Of a stretch of 64,000 bases of DNA, positions 1 to 8,864 are shown one piece after another (the first letter of the stretch is position 1; every line of letters begins with the position of its first letter). Source of the stretch: Phytohabitans flavus. GTDB taxonomy: Bacteria; Actinomycetota; Actinomycetes; Mycobacteriales; Micromonosporaceae. The stretch covers positions 4,820,001-4,884,000 of the forward strand of contig NZ_AP022870.1 in NCBI RefSeq assembly GCF_011764545.1. The letters are read 5' to 3'. A model generated the notes under the pieces. It did no database searches. It saw only the letters and a list, made by a program, of their open reading frames with translations, and was not told where the DNA came from. A program made the translations under genes and the position numbers.

Positions 1-173
1 GGCAGGCCGGCCTGCTTCGCGCGCACGATCGACGCCACCCGGAACATGTCGTCGCGGGTGTAGCGGCGCCGGCCGCCCTCGACGCGGGCGGGGCGGAGCA
101 GGCCCACCGACTCCCAGTGCCGCAGCACGTGCGCCGGCAGGCCGAAGTGGTCGGCCACCTCGCCGATCGTCAT
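1..173 (-). CDS. MerR-family regulator, N-terminal part (cut by window edge)
   Basis: About 57 codons are visible, running off the left edge. They begin MTIGEVADHFGL and continue through HVLRHWESVGLL and GGRRRYT, which is the winged-helix DNA-binding part of MerR proteins (helix-turn-helix then wing). An ATG 15 bases further upstream (186-188) is in frame, but it lies inside the dyad at 175-203 and overlaps the divergent methyltransferase reading frame. I therefore prefer the start at 173. The effector-binding C-terminal part is outside the window, so the inducer cannot be guessed. The layout suggests it controls itself and the methyltransferase from the shared intergenic dyad. Confidence 0.85.
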   Translation of the reverse strand, partial: MTIGEVADHFGLPAHVLRHWESVGLLRPARVEGGRRRYTRDDMFRVASIVRAKQAGL

Positions 174-174
174 C

Positions 175-203
175 GGACTTGACTTCATGTCGACATTAAG
201 TCC
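175..203. promoter_or_regulatory. Dyad in the MerR/methyltransferase intergenic region
   Basis: GGACTT at 175-180 is mirrored by AAGTCC at 198-203, with TTGACT at 179-184 inside the left arm. The dyad fills almost the whole gap between the two divergent genes. MerR regulators characteristically bind a dyad inside the promoter they control. The assignment is inference from position. Confidence 0.45.
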
Positions 204-207
204 GACC

Positions 208-912
208 ATGGCGGGCATGTCCAGCCTGCTTGCTGTCCTCGATGCCGTCGACGCGCAGCCCATGTCCGTCAAGCTGCGCGCACGTTCCTACGAGTTGCTC
301 GGCGACCTCACCGGCCGAACCGTGCTCGACGCCGGCTGCGGCGGTGGCCGCGCGGTCGCCGAGCTGGCCGAGCACGGTGCCCGCGCGGTCGGCGTCGACC
401 TCGACCCCGAGATGATCGCCGTGGCCCGAAAGCGCTGGCCGGCCGGTGAGTTCCACGTCGGCGACGCCTGCGAGCTGCCGCTCGAGACCAAGTCGGCTTC
501 CTACTACCGCGCCGACAAGGTGTTGCACACGCTCGACGACCCGGCGCGAGCCGTGGCCGAGGCCCGCCGGGTGCTCGCGCCGGGCGGCCGGGCCGTGCTG
601 CTCGGCCAGGACTGGGACACGATCGCCATCGACTCGGACGAGCCGGAGGCCACGCGCCGGCTGGTACACGCGAAGGCGGACTCGCTCCCGTCGCCGCGCG
701 TCGCCCGGAGGTACCGCAACCTGCTGCTCGACGCCGGGTTCACCGACCCGGTCGTCGAGGTGCACACGGCTGTGTTCACCGACGACACCGCACTCGCCGT
801 GCTGCACCGGATCACCGACGAGCAGAGCTGGCTCGCCGAGCAGGCCGAGCGCGCCCGCACCAACCGCATCTTCGTCGCGATACCGATCTTCCTGGTCGCC
901 GCCCAGGGCTAG
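208..912 (+). CDS. Class I SAM-dependent methyltransferase
   Basis: A 234-residue Methyltransf_11-type protein. Motif I VLDAGCGGG lies near residues 39-47. The acidic end of strand 2 is GVDLDPEMI, motif II includes YYRADKVLHTL, and the post-motif III segment is RRVLAPGGRAVLLG. This is a soluble Rossmann-fold enzyme that moves a methyl group from SAM to an unknown, probably small, substrate. An ATG at 187 would also open the frame but lies within the dyad at 175-203, so 208 (or the ATG at 217) is the more natural start. It is transcribed divergently from the MerR regulator, which suggests inducer-dependent control. Confidence 0.85.
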   Translation: MAGMSSLLAVLDAVDAQPMSVKLRARSYELLGDLTGRTVLDAGCGGGRAVAELAEHGARAVGVDLDPEMIAVARKRWPAGEFHVGDACELPLETKSASYYRADKVLHTLDDPARAVAEARRVLAPGGRAVLLGQDWDTIAIDSDEPEATRRLVHAKADSLPSPRVARRYRNLLLDAGFTDPVVEVHTAVFTDDTALAVLHRITDEQSWLAEQAERARTNRIFVAIPIFLVAAQG

Positions 913-914
913 CG

Positions 915-2111
915 TCAGCGCCACTGGAGGCGCTGGCGGAGCAGGTCGATCTCGGCCGGGTTCGTCGCCAGCGCCAAGGCCCGCTCGTCCTCAGCGCGGG
1001 CGGCATCGGTGTGGCCGGTCGCGCGGAGGAGCTCGGCGCGGGTGGCGTGGTACAGGTGGTAGCCCTCCAACGCGCCGGCGAGCTGATCGAGCTCGGCCAG
1101 GGCGGACCGCGGGCTGTCGGCGTAGCGCAGCGCGACGGCCCGGTGCAGGCGGGTGATCGGCGACGGCTGTACACCGAGCAGCATCGTGTAGAGGACGAGG
1201 ATCTGCGGCCAGTCGGTGTCCTGCCACCGCCTCGCTTCGGCGTGCACGGCGACGATCGCGGCCTGGAGCTGGTACGGCGCGGGCCTGCGCTGGGCGGCGG
1301 CACGGGCGATCAGCCGGCCCGCGTCCTCGATCGCCGCGTGGTCCCACAGTGAGCGGTCCTGGTCCTGGAGTTGGATGATGCCGCCCCGCTCGTCGAAACG
1401 GGCGGCGGCGCGGGCCTGATGCAGGCGGATCAGCGCCAGCAGTCCCATGACCTCGGGTTCGGTGGGCATCAGGCGGTGCAGCAGGGTGGCCAGGAACTCG
1501 GCCTCGTCGGCCAGGTCGCGGTCGTGCGACGCCTCGCCGGTGGTGGTCAGATACCCCTCGTTGAACAGCAGGTAGATGACCGCCAGGACCTCGCCGAGGC
1601 GATCGGCGAGTTCGTCCGGGTCGGGGACCCGGTACGGGATGCCAGCTTCGGTGATCTTGCGTTTGGCACGGGTGATCCGCTGGCCGACCGTCGACTCCGG
1701 CACCAGGAACGCCCGCGCGATCTGCGCCGTGGTCAGGCCGCACACCGCGCGCAGCGTGAGCGCGATCTGGCCGGTGCGGGGCAGGGCCGGGTGGCAGCAG
1801 GTGAACAGCAGCCGCAGCCGGTCGTCCGGCTCCGGCTGGGTCGGCCACTGGAGCAGCGCCAGCTTGCTGCGGTACCGGGCCTCCCGCTTGAGCAGGTCCA
1901 GCCCACGGCGGCGCGCCACGGTGAAGAGCCACGCGTCCGGCCGGTCCGGGATCCCCTCGGCCGGCCAGTGCGCCATCGCCGCCTCGACCGCGTCCTGGAC
2001 AAGGTCTTCGGCCGTGGCGAAGTCCCCGGTCAGGCTCACCAGGGCGGCGGCGAGGCGGCCCGCGTGATCACGCACCACGCGGGCCAGCTCCCCGTGTGCC
2101 GTACCGCTCAT
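915..2111 (-). CDS. ECF42-type RNA polymerase sigma factor with C-terminal extension
   Basis: A 398-residue sigma factor. Region 2 (about residues 15-85) holds DFATAEDLVQDAVEA and DAWLFTVARRRGLDLL. Region 4 (about 115-175) holds ALTLRAVCGLTTAQIA and STVGQRITRAKRKI. It is followed by a long helical DUF6596/TPR-like extension, including AVIYLLFNEGY. This architecture is that of the ECF42 group, which lacks a classical anti-sigma factor and uses the extension for control. An upstream in-frame ATG at 2156 lies inside the preceding gene. The ATG at 2111 overlaps the stop of the YCII gene as ATGA and is the likely start. It is the third gene of a tightly coupled operon with the YCII and VOC genes, an arrangement typical for ECF42. 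Confidence 0.93.
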   Translation of the reverse strand: MSGTAHGELARVVRDHAGRLAAALVSLTGDFATAEDLVQDAVEAAMAHWPAEGIPDRPDAWLFTVARRRGLDLLKREARYRSKLALLQWPTQPEPDDRLRLLFTCCHPALPRTGQIALTLRAVCGLTTAQIARAFLVPESTVGQRITRAKRKITEAGIPYRVPDPDELADRLGEVLAVIYLLFNEGYLTTTGEASHDRDLADEAEFLATLLHRLMPTEPEVMGLLALIRLHQARAAARFDERGGIIQLQDQDRSLWDHAAIEDAGRLIARAAAQRRPAPYQLQAAIVAVHAEARRWQDTDWPQILVLYTMLLGVQPSPITRLHRAVALRYADSPRSALAELDQLAGALEGYHLYHATRAELLRATGHTDAARAEDERALALATNPAEIDLLRQRLQWR

Positions 2112-2452
2112 GTGGAGGCGATCGGGCGAATCTCCACGAGCGGGCAGCCGGGCCACGACTTCGCCAGCCGCAACGCCCCGTCCAGGTCGGGCACGTCCAC
2201 CTCCGCGAATCCGCTGACCACCTCCTTGCCCTCCACGAAGGGCCCGTCCGTGATCACCGGGTCACCGCCCTCCAGGCGGACCGTGGTCGCGGCCTCCGGC
2301 GGCATCAGGTACACATGCCGGGTGACCTGGTCGGCGTGCTCGGTGAACCACTGCCAGACCCGGGCGTAGGCGCGCTCGCGCTCGGCGTCGTCCATCGCGG
2401 CCAGGTCGGCGGCGAACTGCTCGGTCTCGACGAACATCAACACGTACTTCAC
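2108..2452 (-). CDS. YCII-related (DGPF domain) protein
   Basis: A 114-residue protein starting MKYVLMFVETEQ and carrying the diagnostic ITDGPFVEGKEVVSG segment near residues 66-80. YCII/DGPF proteins form a small dimeric alpha/beta-barrel fold. They are the classic genomic partners of ECF42 sigma factors, though their biochemical role is not established. Its ATG overlaps the stop of the VOC gene and its stop overlaps the sigma gene start, so all three are translationally coupled. No signal peptide or membrane segment is present. Confidence 0.93.
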   Translation of the reverse strand: MKYVLMFVETEQFAADLAAMDDAERERAYARVWQWFTEHADQVTRHVYLMPPEAATTVRLEGGDPVITDGPFVEGKEVVSGFAEVDVPDLDGALRLAKSWPGCPLVEIRPIAST

Positions 2453-2922
2453 AGCATCTTCTCCAGCCGCGCCGCGAGCTCCTCCGGCGGTACGTCCTCC
2501 ACGTGCGAGGCGATCGTCCAGCCGTGCCCGAACGGGTCGATGACGAACCCGTCGCGGTCACCGTAGAACTGGTCCTGCGGCGCTCGCTTCAACGTCGCGC
2601 CGAGCTCCACCGCCCGCGCGATCACCGCGTCCGCGTCCTCGACGTAGACGAACTGGAACACCGGCGAGCCTGCCAGCCCATCGGCCGGCGGCGCCGAGGT
2701 GCCCATGAACGGCGAGGCGTCCTCCACGATCAGGACCGAGTCGCCGATCTCGATCTCCGCGTGCGCCACCGTGCCGTCGGGGCCGGGAAACCGCATCCGC
2801 TCGGTCGCCCCGAACACCTCGGCGTAGAACTCCAGCGCCTTCGCCGCCCCGTTCACGACGAGGCAGGGCGTCACCCGCCGGTAGTTCGACGGGATCGGGT
2901 CCGGCTTCGCTGCCTGTGCCAT
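2449..2922 (-). CDS. VOC-family protein, PhnB/glyoxalase-like
   Basis: A 157-residue first gene of the ECF42 operon. It shows YRRVTPCLVVNGAAKALEF at the start, FQFVYVEDAD in the middle and YGDRDGFVIDPFGHGW near residues 122-137, the hallmark of the PhnB-like branch of the vicinal-oxygen-chelate superfamily. The end HVEDVPPEELAARL is also typical. Substrate and reaction are unknown. Association with the DGPF protein and ECF42 sigma factor suggests a stress or solute response. It overlaps the next gene by four bases (ATGA). Bases 2923-3065 upstream show no feature I could name. Confidence 0.88.
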   Translation of the reverse strand: MAQAAKPDPIPSNYRRVTPCLVVNGAAKALEFYAEVFGATERMRFPGPDGTVAHAEIEIGDSVLIVEDASPFMGTSAPPADGLAGSPVFQFVYVEDADAVIARAVELGATLKRAPQDQFYGDRDGFVIDPFGHGWTIASHVEDVPPEELAARLEKML

Positions 2923-3065
2923 TTTGGTGCCTCCAGCATCTCGGTCGCCCGCTCGACCGGCCGGTGGCGCGCACCGACCGGTCGAGCTGGTCAGGATCGA
3001 TCTTCACTCTTCAGACGACCGGCGACCCATCCGATCCGACACGGACCGGAAAAAATGCTGGGCTA

Positions 3066-4028
3066 CTACTGAACGAAGTGACCCGGGCCGTACACCTGCC
3101 AGGTCGTCGCCTTCGGGTCGTGGATCGACTGGAACGGCACCCGGAAGCGGAACGCCTGGCTGGTCGTCCGCTTGATCGTCCAGAGCGTCGAGCGGCTGCC
3201 GGCGCGGTCCCAGGCGATGCCCTGGCCCTCGACGCCGGGCAGCGTGACGGTGGCCACCCACTCAAGCTCGCTGCCGATCTCGGGCAGGCGCATCACGTAC
3301 GCCTCACCGAGGTCGTGCCCGGTCAGCCACAGCCGGCCGTCCGGACCTCACGAACCACCGGAGTTGCTCATCGGCTTGAACCGGTCGAGGATCGGCTTCG
3401 GGATCGTCCACGCCTCGACCACCTGAAAGTGGTCGTCGAGCTTGACGACCTGGGTGTTGTACGTCTCGCCGTAGGGCTTGGTCTGCCCGTTCGGCACGAT
3501 GTCGTAGTTGGCGAAGCCCGCCCACCACGCGCCGTCAAACCGGTCGAGCCAGGTCAGCGAGCCGCGGCTGATGCCGAAGCTGTACGTGTTGACGTGCTTC
3601 ATCGTCCGCGTGTCGAAGACCTCGACGGAGCTTTCCATCGGCGAGTCGGAGTAGTTGGAGTGCGCGGCGTAGAGCTTGCCGTTGACGACCACGCCGCTGT
3701 CCATGTGAATCATGGGGCTGCTGGACTCGGCGGCGAACTGGAGCAGTGGCTGGCCGCTGGCCCGGTCGTGCTTGGTGATGCGCCGGTTGTCGACCACGTA
3801 GAAGTAGCGGTCGTCCACCGCGACGCCCTGGTTCGCGTCGAAGGTCTCGTACGCGCGGTCGAGCGTCGCCGTGAAGACGGGCGGCTCGGCGAGCGCGGCC
3901 GCGGCCACGGGGGCGGCAGCCGCGGGCGGGGCGGCGTCGGCCGGAGCCAGCGACACGCCGAGCGCGAGCGCTCCGGCGGTGGCCGCGGCGGTCACGCCCG
4001 CGGCGATCCTGGTACGTGTGGTGAGCAT
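3066..4028 (-). pseudogene. Secreted propeller-like protein interrupted by an in-frame UGA
   Basis: The frame runs 320 codons from MLTTRTRIAAGV to PGHFVQ with one in-frame TGA at 3350-3348. Both sides of the stop read as one protein: PMSNSGGS before it and GPDGRLWLTGHDLGEAY after it, then LEWVATVTLPG. Residues 1-32 form a signal peptide (TAGALALGVSLAPADA). The body has repeated beta-propeller-like strands (YFYVVDNRRITK, VVVNGKLYAAHSN). Function is unknown. The stop could be a real nonsense mutation (for example from TGG), a sequencing error or a read-through site. There is no frameshift here, unlike the other broken genes in the window. The leader contains a hairpin overlapping the ribosome-binding site. 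Confidence 0.75.
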
Positions 4029-4037
4029 CGGGGTCTC

Positions 4038-4065
4038 CTCCCACGAAAGTTGATCTCCGTGGGAG
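4038..4065 (-). promoter_or_regulatory. Leader hairpin covering a Shine-Dalgarno sequence
   Basis: On the minus strand CTCCCACG pairs perfectly with CGTGGGAG, leaving a 12-base loop. The right arm is part of GGGAGGAG, the Shine-Dalgarno sequence that precedes the ATG at 4028. A further GTC/GAC pairing can extend the stem across a two-base bulge. Pairing would hide the ribosome-binding site, so translational control is possible. This is inferred from the sequence only. Confidence 0.45.
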
Positions 4066-4319
4066 ACGGTCTACGACCTACCCTTCACCGAGTCGACGCC
4101 ATCGCGACCAGCCGATGAACCGCCACGCAACGCCTCGAAAGGGTCCGCTCAGACTCCTCCGCGCTGGTACGTCGCCGCATCGGCGCCTGACCACACCCGC
4201 CTGTCGGGATCCCGACCGGCCGCTGTGAGCGCTATGGCAGCCGCCTGAAAGCCGCCCCCGCGACCGTGACTGTCGACATCGGACGCGGGTGGCAAGCCCG
4301 CCAAGACAGGGAGCGACAG

Positions 4320-5509
4320 ATGAGAACCACAGGTTTCCGGTGGCGGGCGGCAGGGTTGGCGCTCGCCACCGTCACGGCTTCGTCGGCGATGCTCGCGCCG
4401 GCGGCCGCCGAGGAGCTGGAGCGCGGGCCGGGGCTCTACGCCCCGTGCGCGATCGACGGTGATCGGATGCCGATGCGCACGATCATCGAAGAGATACTCG
4501 AGGCCTCGCCGGGGCCGAACACCACCGAGGACGACCCGCCGCTGTACCAGCAGCCGAGCGCTACCGAGCGGGCCAACCTGGCAAGCGGCATCGCCCACAT
4601 GATCGCGGGCAGCCGGCACACCGCGCTCCAGTACTTCGCCCTCGCCGGGTACGAGGCGTGCCAGGGCAGGATGGACGAGGTGCCGACCTGGTACAGCCGC
4701 GACGTCCTCGTCTACGACAACGAGGGGCGGGGCAGCGGCACGCGTGGCCGCCCGATGCTTGTGTACCGCGAGGAGGCCACCGGCCTCGGCGAGGGAGGCA
4801 TCGTCCTCGGGGTACCACACGCCAGCGAGGACGGCGTGCCGGAGATGGCGCTGAACGCGTTCTCCACCATGCGGGACACCGTGCGCGGCGTAGTCCTCGC
4901 CGGCACCCACCGATGCAACAGCACGACGAACTCCGACGACGACGGCACCACCCCGAGTGCGGTAGGCACTACAAGATTTCGGACATGGCGCACCAGTTCG
5001 ACAGCCCGCTGCCGAGCCAGGCGCAGACCGACTTCCAGGTCATGCACGACGGCCTTCGTACCGGCCACCCCACCTCCAACCAGCTCCAGATGCACGGCAT
5101 GCAGAACAACAACCCGAACGAGCACGACGAAGGCTTCGAGATCTCCGACGGCGGCGACGCCGAGGCCGACCTGGTCGACGAGGCGGTCGAGCGGGCCCAC
5201 GCCGCCTACGCGGCGGCACTCACGACCGCGATGAACGCCGGCGGCCTGACCGCCGCCGAGCAGACCGAGCTGAGCTGGCTCACCACCTGCCAGGCGTACA
5301 CGATCGAAGGACCTCCGGCAGTCGAGGTCCCGGCCAGCAACCGGCACTGCGGACGCAACTCCGACCAGGGCCAGCTCGAACGGGCTCGGGGCCACGGCGC
5401 TCGCTGGCTGCACATCGAAATCTCCAGGTACATCCGCGACAGCAGCAGCATCGACCCGACCGTCTTCAACTCCATCCAGCCGGCCCTCCGAGCGATCGCA
5501 GCCGGCTGA
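4320..5509 (+). pseudogene. Secreted protein of unknown function, frameshifted
   Basis: The ATG at 4320 follows CAGGGAGCGACAG. It opens a signal peptide (WRAAGLALATVTASSAM... ending APAAAEE), then a mature region with IDGDRMPMRTIIEEIL and SGIAHMIAGSRHTAL. Around the CCCC run at 4951-4954 the reading frame must drop one base to continue into CGRHYKISDMAHQF, and it then stays open to a stop at 5509 (LRAIAAG). The joined product is about 396 residues. I do not recognise a family. The distal part is rich in polar residues and has several cysteines (TTCQAY, HCGRN). The shift looks like a sequencing indel; otherwise this is a recent pseudogene. Confidence 0.65.
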
Positions 5510-5550
5510 CCACACCAGGTCACTCTGCGAATCCATTCCACTGTGGAGAT

Positions 5551-5628
5551 TTGAGCTACCGCGACGTCCGTTGTGGTCCGGACCGCTGCTCCCGCGGCCT
5601 CACCCTCCGCGCTTCACAACCCAACCCC
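5551..5628 (+). repeat. Arm of palindromic element family, solitary forward copy
   Basis: Starts TTGAGCTACCGCGACGTCCG and ends in CACAACCCAACCCC. It is preceded by TCCACTGTGGAGAT, the outer dyad seen beside other copies. No reverse partner is visible before the next gene at 5731. It lies between convergent genes. Confidence 0.85.
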
Positions 5629-5730
5629 GGGGCCGGCACTGCCGGCTCCGGGGCGCGGCTGGAGCCTCGCCGACTGCCGGGACTGGCTGGCGCGCACCCT
5701 CACCGCCGTACTACTCGAACCCCTCGCGAG

Positions 5731-6765
5731 TCAGGATGCTGGGACGACGTAGGGGAACCGGTCCGTGCGCTGGGCGGCCGTCGTCGACGGGCCCAGGCCC
5801 GAGGACGTCGCCTTGTCGAGGACCATCGAAAACATCACCTCGGGCGCGTTGTCCGCGATGGCGCGGCCGTTGACGCCGGTAAAGCCGAAGCTCGCCGGAG
5901 TGCCGACCATGTACCGAAGCACGTCGGGAAACAGCCGCCGCGCCACGAGAGCGCCGTAGCCCTGCGGGTCCGCCGACGTACCGTTCGCGGCCACCACCGC
6001 GCCGATCTTCTCGGCGATCCACTTGCCGTCCGAGTTGAAGTCCTCGGCCGGCTGGCGTTCGTTCGCCGGGTTGGAGAAGTCTTTGTCGTCGGGCCAGAAG
6101 ATCGGCCACATCATGGGGTGCCCGAAGCGGTTGATCTGGCGCCATCCGCCCGCGTCGGTGGCCAGCTTCGTGGCGCACCAGACGCCGATTTTGGTACGCG
6201 GCCGCAGGCGCGGGTGGTCGTGCGCGACCTCCAGCACGATCGAGTACACGTTGGTACCGGCGAAGCTGTTCTTCGCGCCCGACGCCGCCCACGACGTGAG
6301 GTCGACGGTGGTGCCGTCCCGGACCGCCGCGTTGATCACCATGAGCTGGTCGAGATCCACGTAGAAGGGGTCCTGGATCCGTCCCGCCCAGACCCGCAGC
6401 GGGCCCTGCTCGACCATCTCACCGGTCCGCCCGCGCGCCACCTCGGTACCGGCTGGTGCGTCGTCATCGGTGCTGGCCGCGGCGCCGGTGAGCTCGTAGA
6501 CCGCGTAGCCCTGGCCGCCGTCCGCCCCTGCCTCGTCGAACACCACCCGATAGGTCAGCGCCTCGACGTCGGCGTTGTCGAAGTGAACCTTGAACTCGTA
6601 GCGGCCCTCGGGGTGGAAGCCGGGCGTGATGTCGTCGGGGCCGGTGACGTTCGAGTTGACGTCCATCACGAACGCGGTCGCGCTCTCATTCCCAAAGACG
6701 TAAAGGTCGTCGATGTACAGGCGGCCGTTCTGGCGCGCCAGCGGGGTGTCGAGGTGATGCGACAT
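5731..6765 (-). CDS. DUF4331 family protein
   Basis: A 344-residue protein. It opens with MSHHLDTPLARQNG and YIDDLYVFGN, the signature beginning of DUF4331 proteins, and continues with TAFVMDVNSNV, EGRYEFKVHFDN, GPLRVWAGRIQDPFYVD and INRFGHPMMWPIFWP. The frame is open to 6897, but CCGGAAGGCGAGATC ahead of the ATG at 6765 is a better ribosome-binding site, and the upstream residues are basic low-complexity. Other DUF4331 members are exported or periplasmic, but no signal peptide is evident with this start. Function is unknown in the family. The gene is convergent with the frameshifted secreted protein across a solitary repeat arm. Confidence 0.88.
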   Translation of the reverse strand: MSHHLDTPLARQNGRLYIDDLYVFGNESATAFVMDVNSNVTGPDDITPGFHPEGRYEFKVHFDNADVEALTYRVVFDEAGADGGQGYAVYELTGAAASTDDDAPAGTEVARGRTGEMVEQGPLRVWAGRIQDPFYVDLDQLMVINAAVRDGTTVDLTSWAASGAKNSFAGTNVYSIVLEVAHDHPRLRPRTKIGVWCATKLATDAGGWRQINRFGHPMMWPIFWPDDKDFSNPANERQPAEDFNSDGKWIAEKIGAVVAANGTSADPQGYGALVARRLFPDVLRYMVGTPASFGFTGVNGRAIADNAPEVMFSMVLDKATSSGLGPSTTAAQRTDRFPYVVPAS

Positions 6766-6924
6766 GATCTCGCCTTCCGGCTTGAGGGGTGCCTCCCGTT
6801 CATCGAAGCTAGCAACGGACCGGCCGCGCGTTCGGCGTATCGCGGCAGCCCTGACCCGGCCCTGCGGGACCCGCCGAAAACGCCGAGCGGCGCTCACCCG
6901 TACGACGGGAGCCGCCGGCGTACC

Positions 6925-7974
6925 TCAGGGGTGGTCGTTGGCCGGCGGCCCGGCGTCGATCTCCACCCGGTACACGTTGACGGGGTACTCGACCGATTGC
7001 TCCCCGCCGGCAAGGCCCTCGGTGCGGTTGAGTTGGGCGGCCGGAATCCACAGGCGCCTCAGGTGGTCGATCCACATCGCGTCGCCCCAGACCAGGCGCG
7101 GATCGGCCAGCAACGTGCTGACCTGCCCGTCGGGTGTGATCGTCAGGATCCGGCGCTGTTCCACGTCGCTGAGGTAGATGGTGCCGGTCGCGTCGATGGC
7201 CGTACCGCCGGTGGTCGGGGTGTCCACCCACATCTCCGCATGTTCGGCGACCGCGTCCGCAGATAGCGACGGGTCGTCGAGGTAGGCGGTCTCGATGCGG
7301 GCGAGCGGACCGCACGCCGGCTGGTAGTACAGGTACCGCCCATCGGGTGAGACCTCGAGCTGGTCGGCGTGCACCCGCACCTCGCCGCCGTCCTTGCCGC
7401 GCAGGGCCTGCCCGTCCGCGTACATCGTCCGGGTGCAGACCGTGCTCTCGTGGTTGTCGAGCACGCGGCGCGCCTGTCCGCTGGCCAGATCGACGACGAT
7501 GAGCCCTGGTGCGCCCGCGTCAGTGACGTAGGCGTTCCCGCGGTTGAAGCGCACATCGTCGATATAGCTGTTTTCCCGCTGTACCGGGCCGAGGTCGTAG
7601 ACCCGGGCGATCACGTCCAAGGTGAGATCGACCACGATCAGCCGGGCGCCGCCGGGGACGGCGGGTTGGCCCAGGCCCGGCGCGCCCGCGTCCACGATCC
7701 AGAGCCGCCCGTCCGGCCCGATCCGGAGCGCGTTGACGCCAACGAAGCCCGTATCCAGGTCGCGGCCGTCGAGTACCTGGTTCCACTTTCCGTTGGGGTA
7801 GGGCACGAATTGCCCCACGGGCACGACCTCGGCGACTTGAAGGCCCGGGCCCTCCGCGGACGGGAAGCTGACGAACCTCCGCCCGTCCCGGGCGGTCGTG
7901 ACACCGGTCCAGACCCGGTCGCTGGACAGCTCCTGCATGAGGCGGGGATCCTCCCGCTCGGGTAGCTGGACCAC
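6925..7974 (-). CDS. Major royal jelly/yellow-type (MRJP) propeller protein
   Basis: About 349 residues beginning VVQLPEREDP. They include RFVSFPSAEGPGLQVAEV, WNQVLDGRDLDTGFVGVNAL, GRLWIVDAGAPG, SYIDDVRFNRGNAYVTDAG, DGRYLYYQPACGPLARI and GTIYLSDVEQRRI. This is the ordered motif set of the bacterial MRJP/yellow family, a six-bladed propeller related to SMP30/gluconolactonases. The GTG at 7974 sits seven bases after GGAGGAG, better placed than the ATG at 8148 or 7938. No signal peptide is seen with that start. The substrate is unknown. It is divergent from the Dps gene, and bases 7975-8127 hold both promoters. Confidence 0.82.
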   Translation of the reverse strand: MVQLPEREDPRLMQELSSDRVWTGVTTARDGRRFVSFPSAEGPGLQVAEVVPVGQFVPYPNGKWNQVLDGRDLDTGFVGVNALRIGPDGRLWIVDAGAPGLGQPAVPGGARLIVVDLTLDVIARVYDLGPVQRENSYIDDVRFNRGNAYVTDAGAPGLIVVDLASGQARRVLDNHESTVCTRTMYADGQALRGKDGGEVRVHADQLEVSPDGRYLYYQPACGPLARIETAYLDDPSLSADAVAEHAEMWVDTPTTGGTAIDATGTIYLSDVEQRRILTITPDGQVSTLLADPRLVWGDAMWIDHLRRLWIPAAQLNRTEGLAGGEQSVEYPVNVYRVEIDAGPPANDHP

Positions 7975-8127
7975 GCGCGTACTCCTCCCGTCCGTACGAC
8001 CTCGCCATCTCCCTTTACCCGGATTTGCCGTATCAGCCCTAGTTTCGGTGAATCGCGCGCCCACGGTGTCGCCAGATGGCACCGTGTAGCGCAGAGGAGC
8101 GCTCGCTGGCGAGGAGGTCGATGGCTC

Positions 8128-8757
8128 ATGGCCGGGAACGCGCGACAAGGACGTTCGTCAGCGGACATGGCGAAGGTGCGGGAGCGGTACCAGCACCTTT
8201 TCGAGGGCGATGGTGGCAGCAGCCAGCCGATGCTGCACGAGCTGGGCATCGAGATACAGGACTTCGGCACCATGCGGCTGCTGCCGATCGCGTTGAGCCA
8301 CGACGCGCGCGCCCAGTCCTGTCAACTGCTCAACCGCATCCTCGCGGACACCCAGATCCTCTACAGCCTGTACAAGAAACACCATTGGCTGATGCGCGGG
8401 CTGACCTTCTACCAACTCCACCTGCTGCTGGACAAGCACGCGGACGAACAGCTCGCGCTCATCGACATGATCGCCGAACGGGTACAAACCCTGGGCGGCG
8501 TGGCGGTCGGCGATCCGCGACACGTCGCCGAGATCACCACCGTCCCGAGGCCACCCAACGGCGCCGAAGAGGTCTTCGCGATGCTGTCCCGCCTGCTGGA
8601 GGCGCACGAGATCGTCATCGCCAAGGTCCGCGACGGCATCGAGACCACGCAACAAAACGGCGACGCCGGCAGCAACGACATCCTCGTCAGCGACGTCCTG
8701 CGCCGGAACGAGCTACAGGTCTGGTTCATCGCCGAACACCTCGTCGACCAACCCTGA
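8128..8757 (+). CDS. Dps/ferritin-like DNA-protection protein
   Basis: A 209-residue Dps-family protein. The core LYKKHHWLMRGLTFYQLHLL followed by LDKHADEQLALIDMIAER and VQTLGG matches the W/H...H...D...E pattern that builds the dimer-interface ferroxidase centre. It is longer than typical Dps (about 160-170) because of an N-terminal extension (MAGNARQGRSSADM...) that could contact DNA. Expected role: a 12-subunit cage that oxidises and stores iron and shields DNA during oxidative stress or stationary phase. The ATG at 8128 follows GAGGAGG by ten bases; another ATG at 8121 is out of frame. Downstream it meets the hairpin at 8779-8826. Confidence 0.88.
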   Translation: MAGNARQGRSSADMAKVRERYQHLFEGDGGSSQPMLHELGIEIQDFGTMRLLPIALSHDARAQSCQLLNRILADTQILYSLYKKHHWLMRGLTFYQLHLLLDKHADEQLALIDMIAERVQTLGGVAVGDPRHVAEITTVPRPPNGAEEVFAMLSRLLEAHEIVIAKVRDGIETTQQNGDAGSNDILVSDVLRRNELQVWFIAEHLVDQP

Positions 8758-8778
8758 CCAGCCTCGGATCACGCCGGG

Positions 8779-8826
8779 CTTTGTGAACGCTTTCCGCTGC
8801 CATAGCAACCGGAAGCGTTCACAAAG
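8779..8826. repeat. Scaffold hairpin A (variable-stem hairpin)
   Basis: The left arm CTTTGTGAACGC pairs with the right arm GCGTTCACAAAG, closing around TTCCGCTGCCATAGCAACCG. The flanks CGCCGGG and GGC, the stem base and the GCTGCCA..GCAACC loop also occur at 21448-21495 with a different but self-complementary stem core. It lies just after the Dps stop codon and could also act as its terminator. Confidence 0.7.
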
Positions 8827-8864
8827 GCGCGACGCCGACCCCGCCAGACCACAAGACCCTGACA

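Noticed and set aside
2449..2922. The VOC protein of the ECF42 operon as a bleomycin or glyoxal resistance enzyme
   Set aside because: The DPFGHGW segment marks the PhnB-like branch, for which no such activity can be claimed from sequence.
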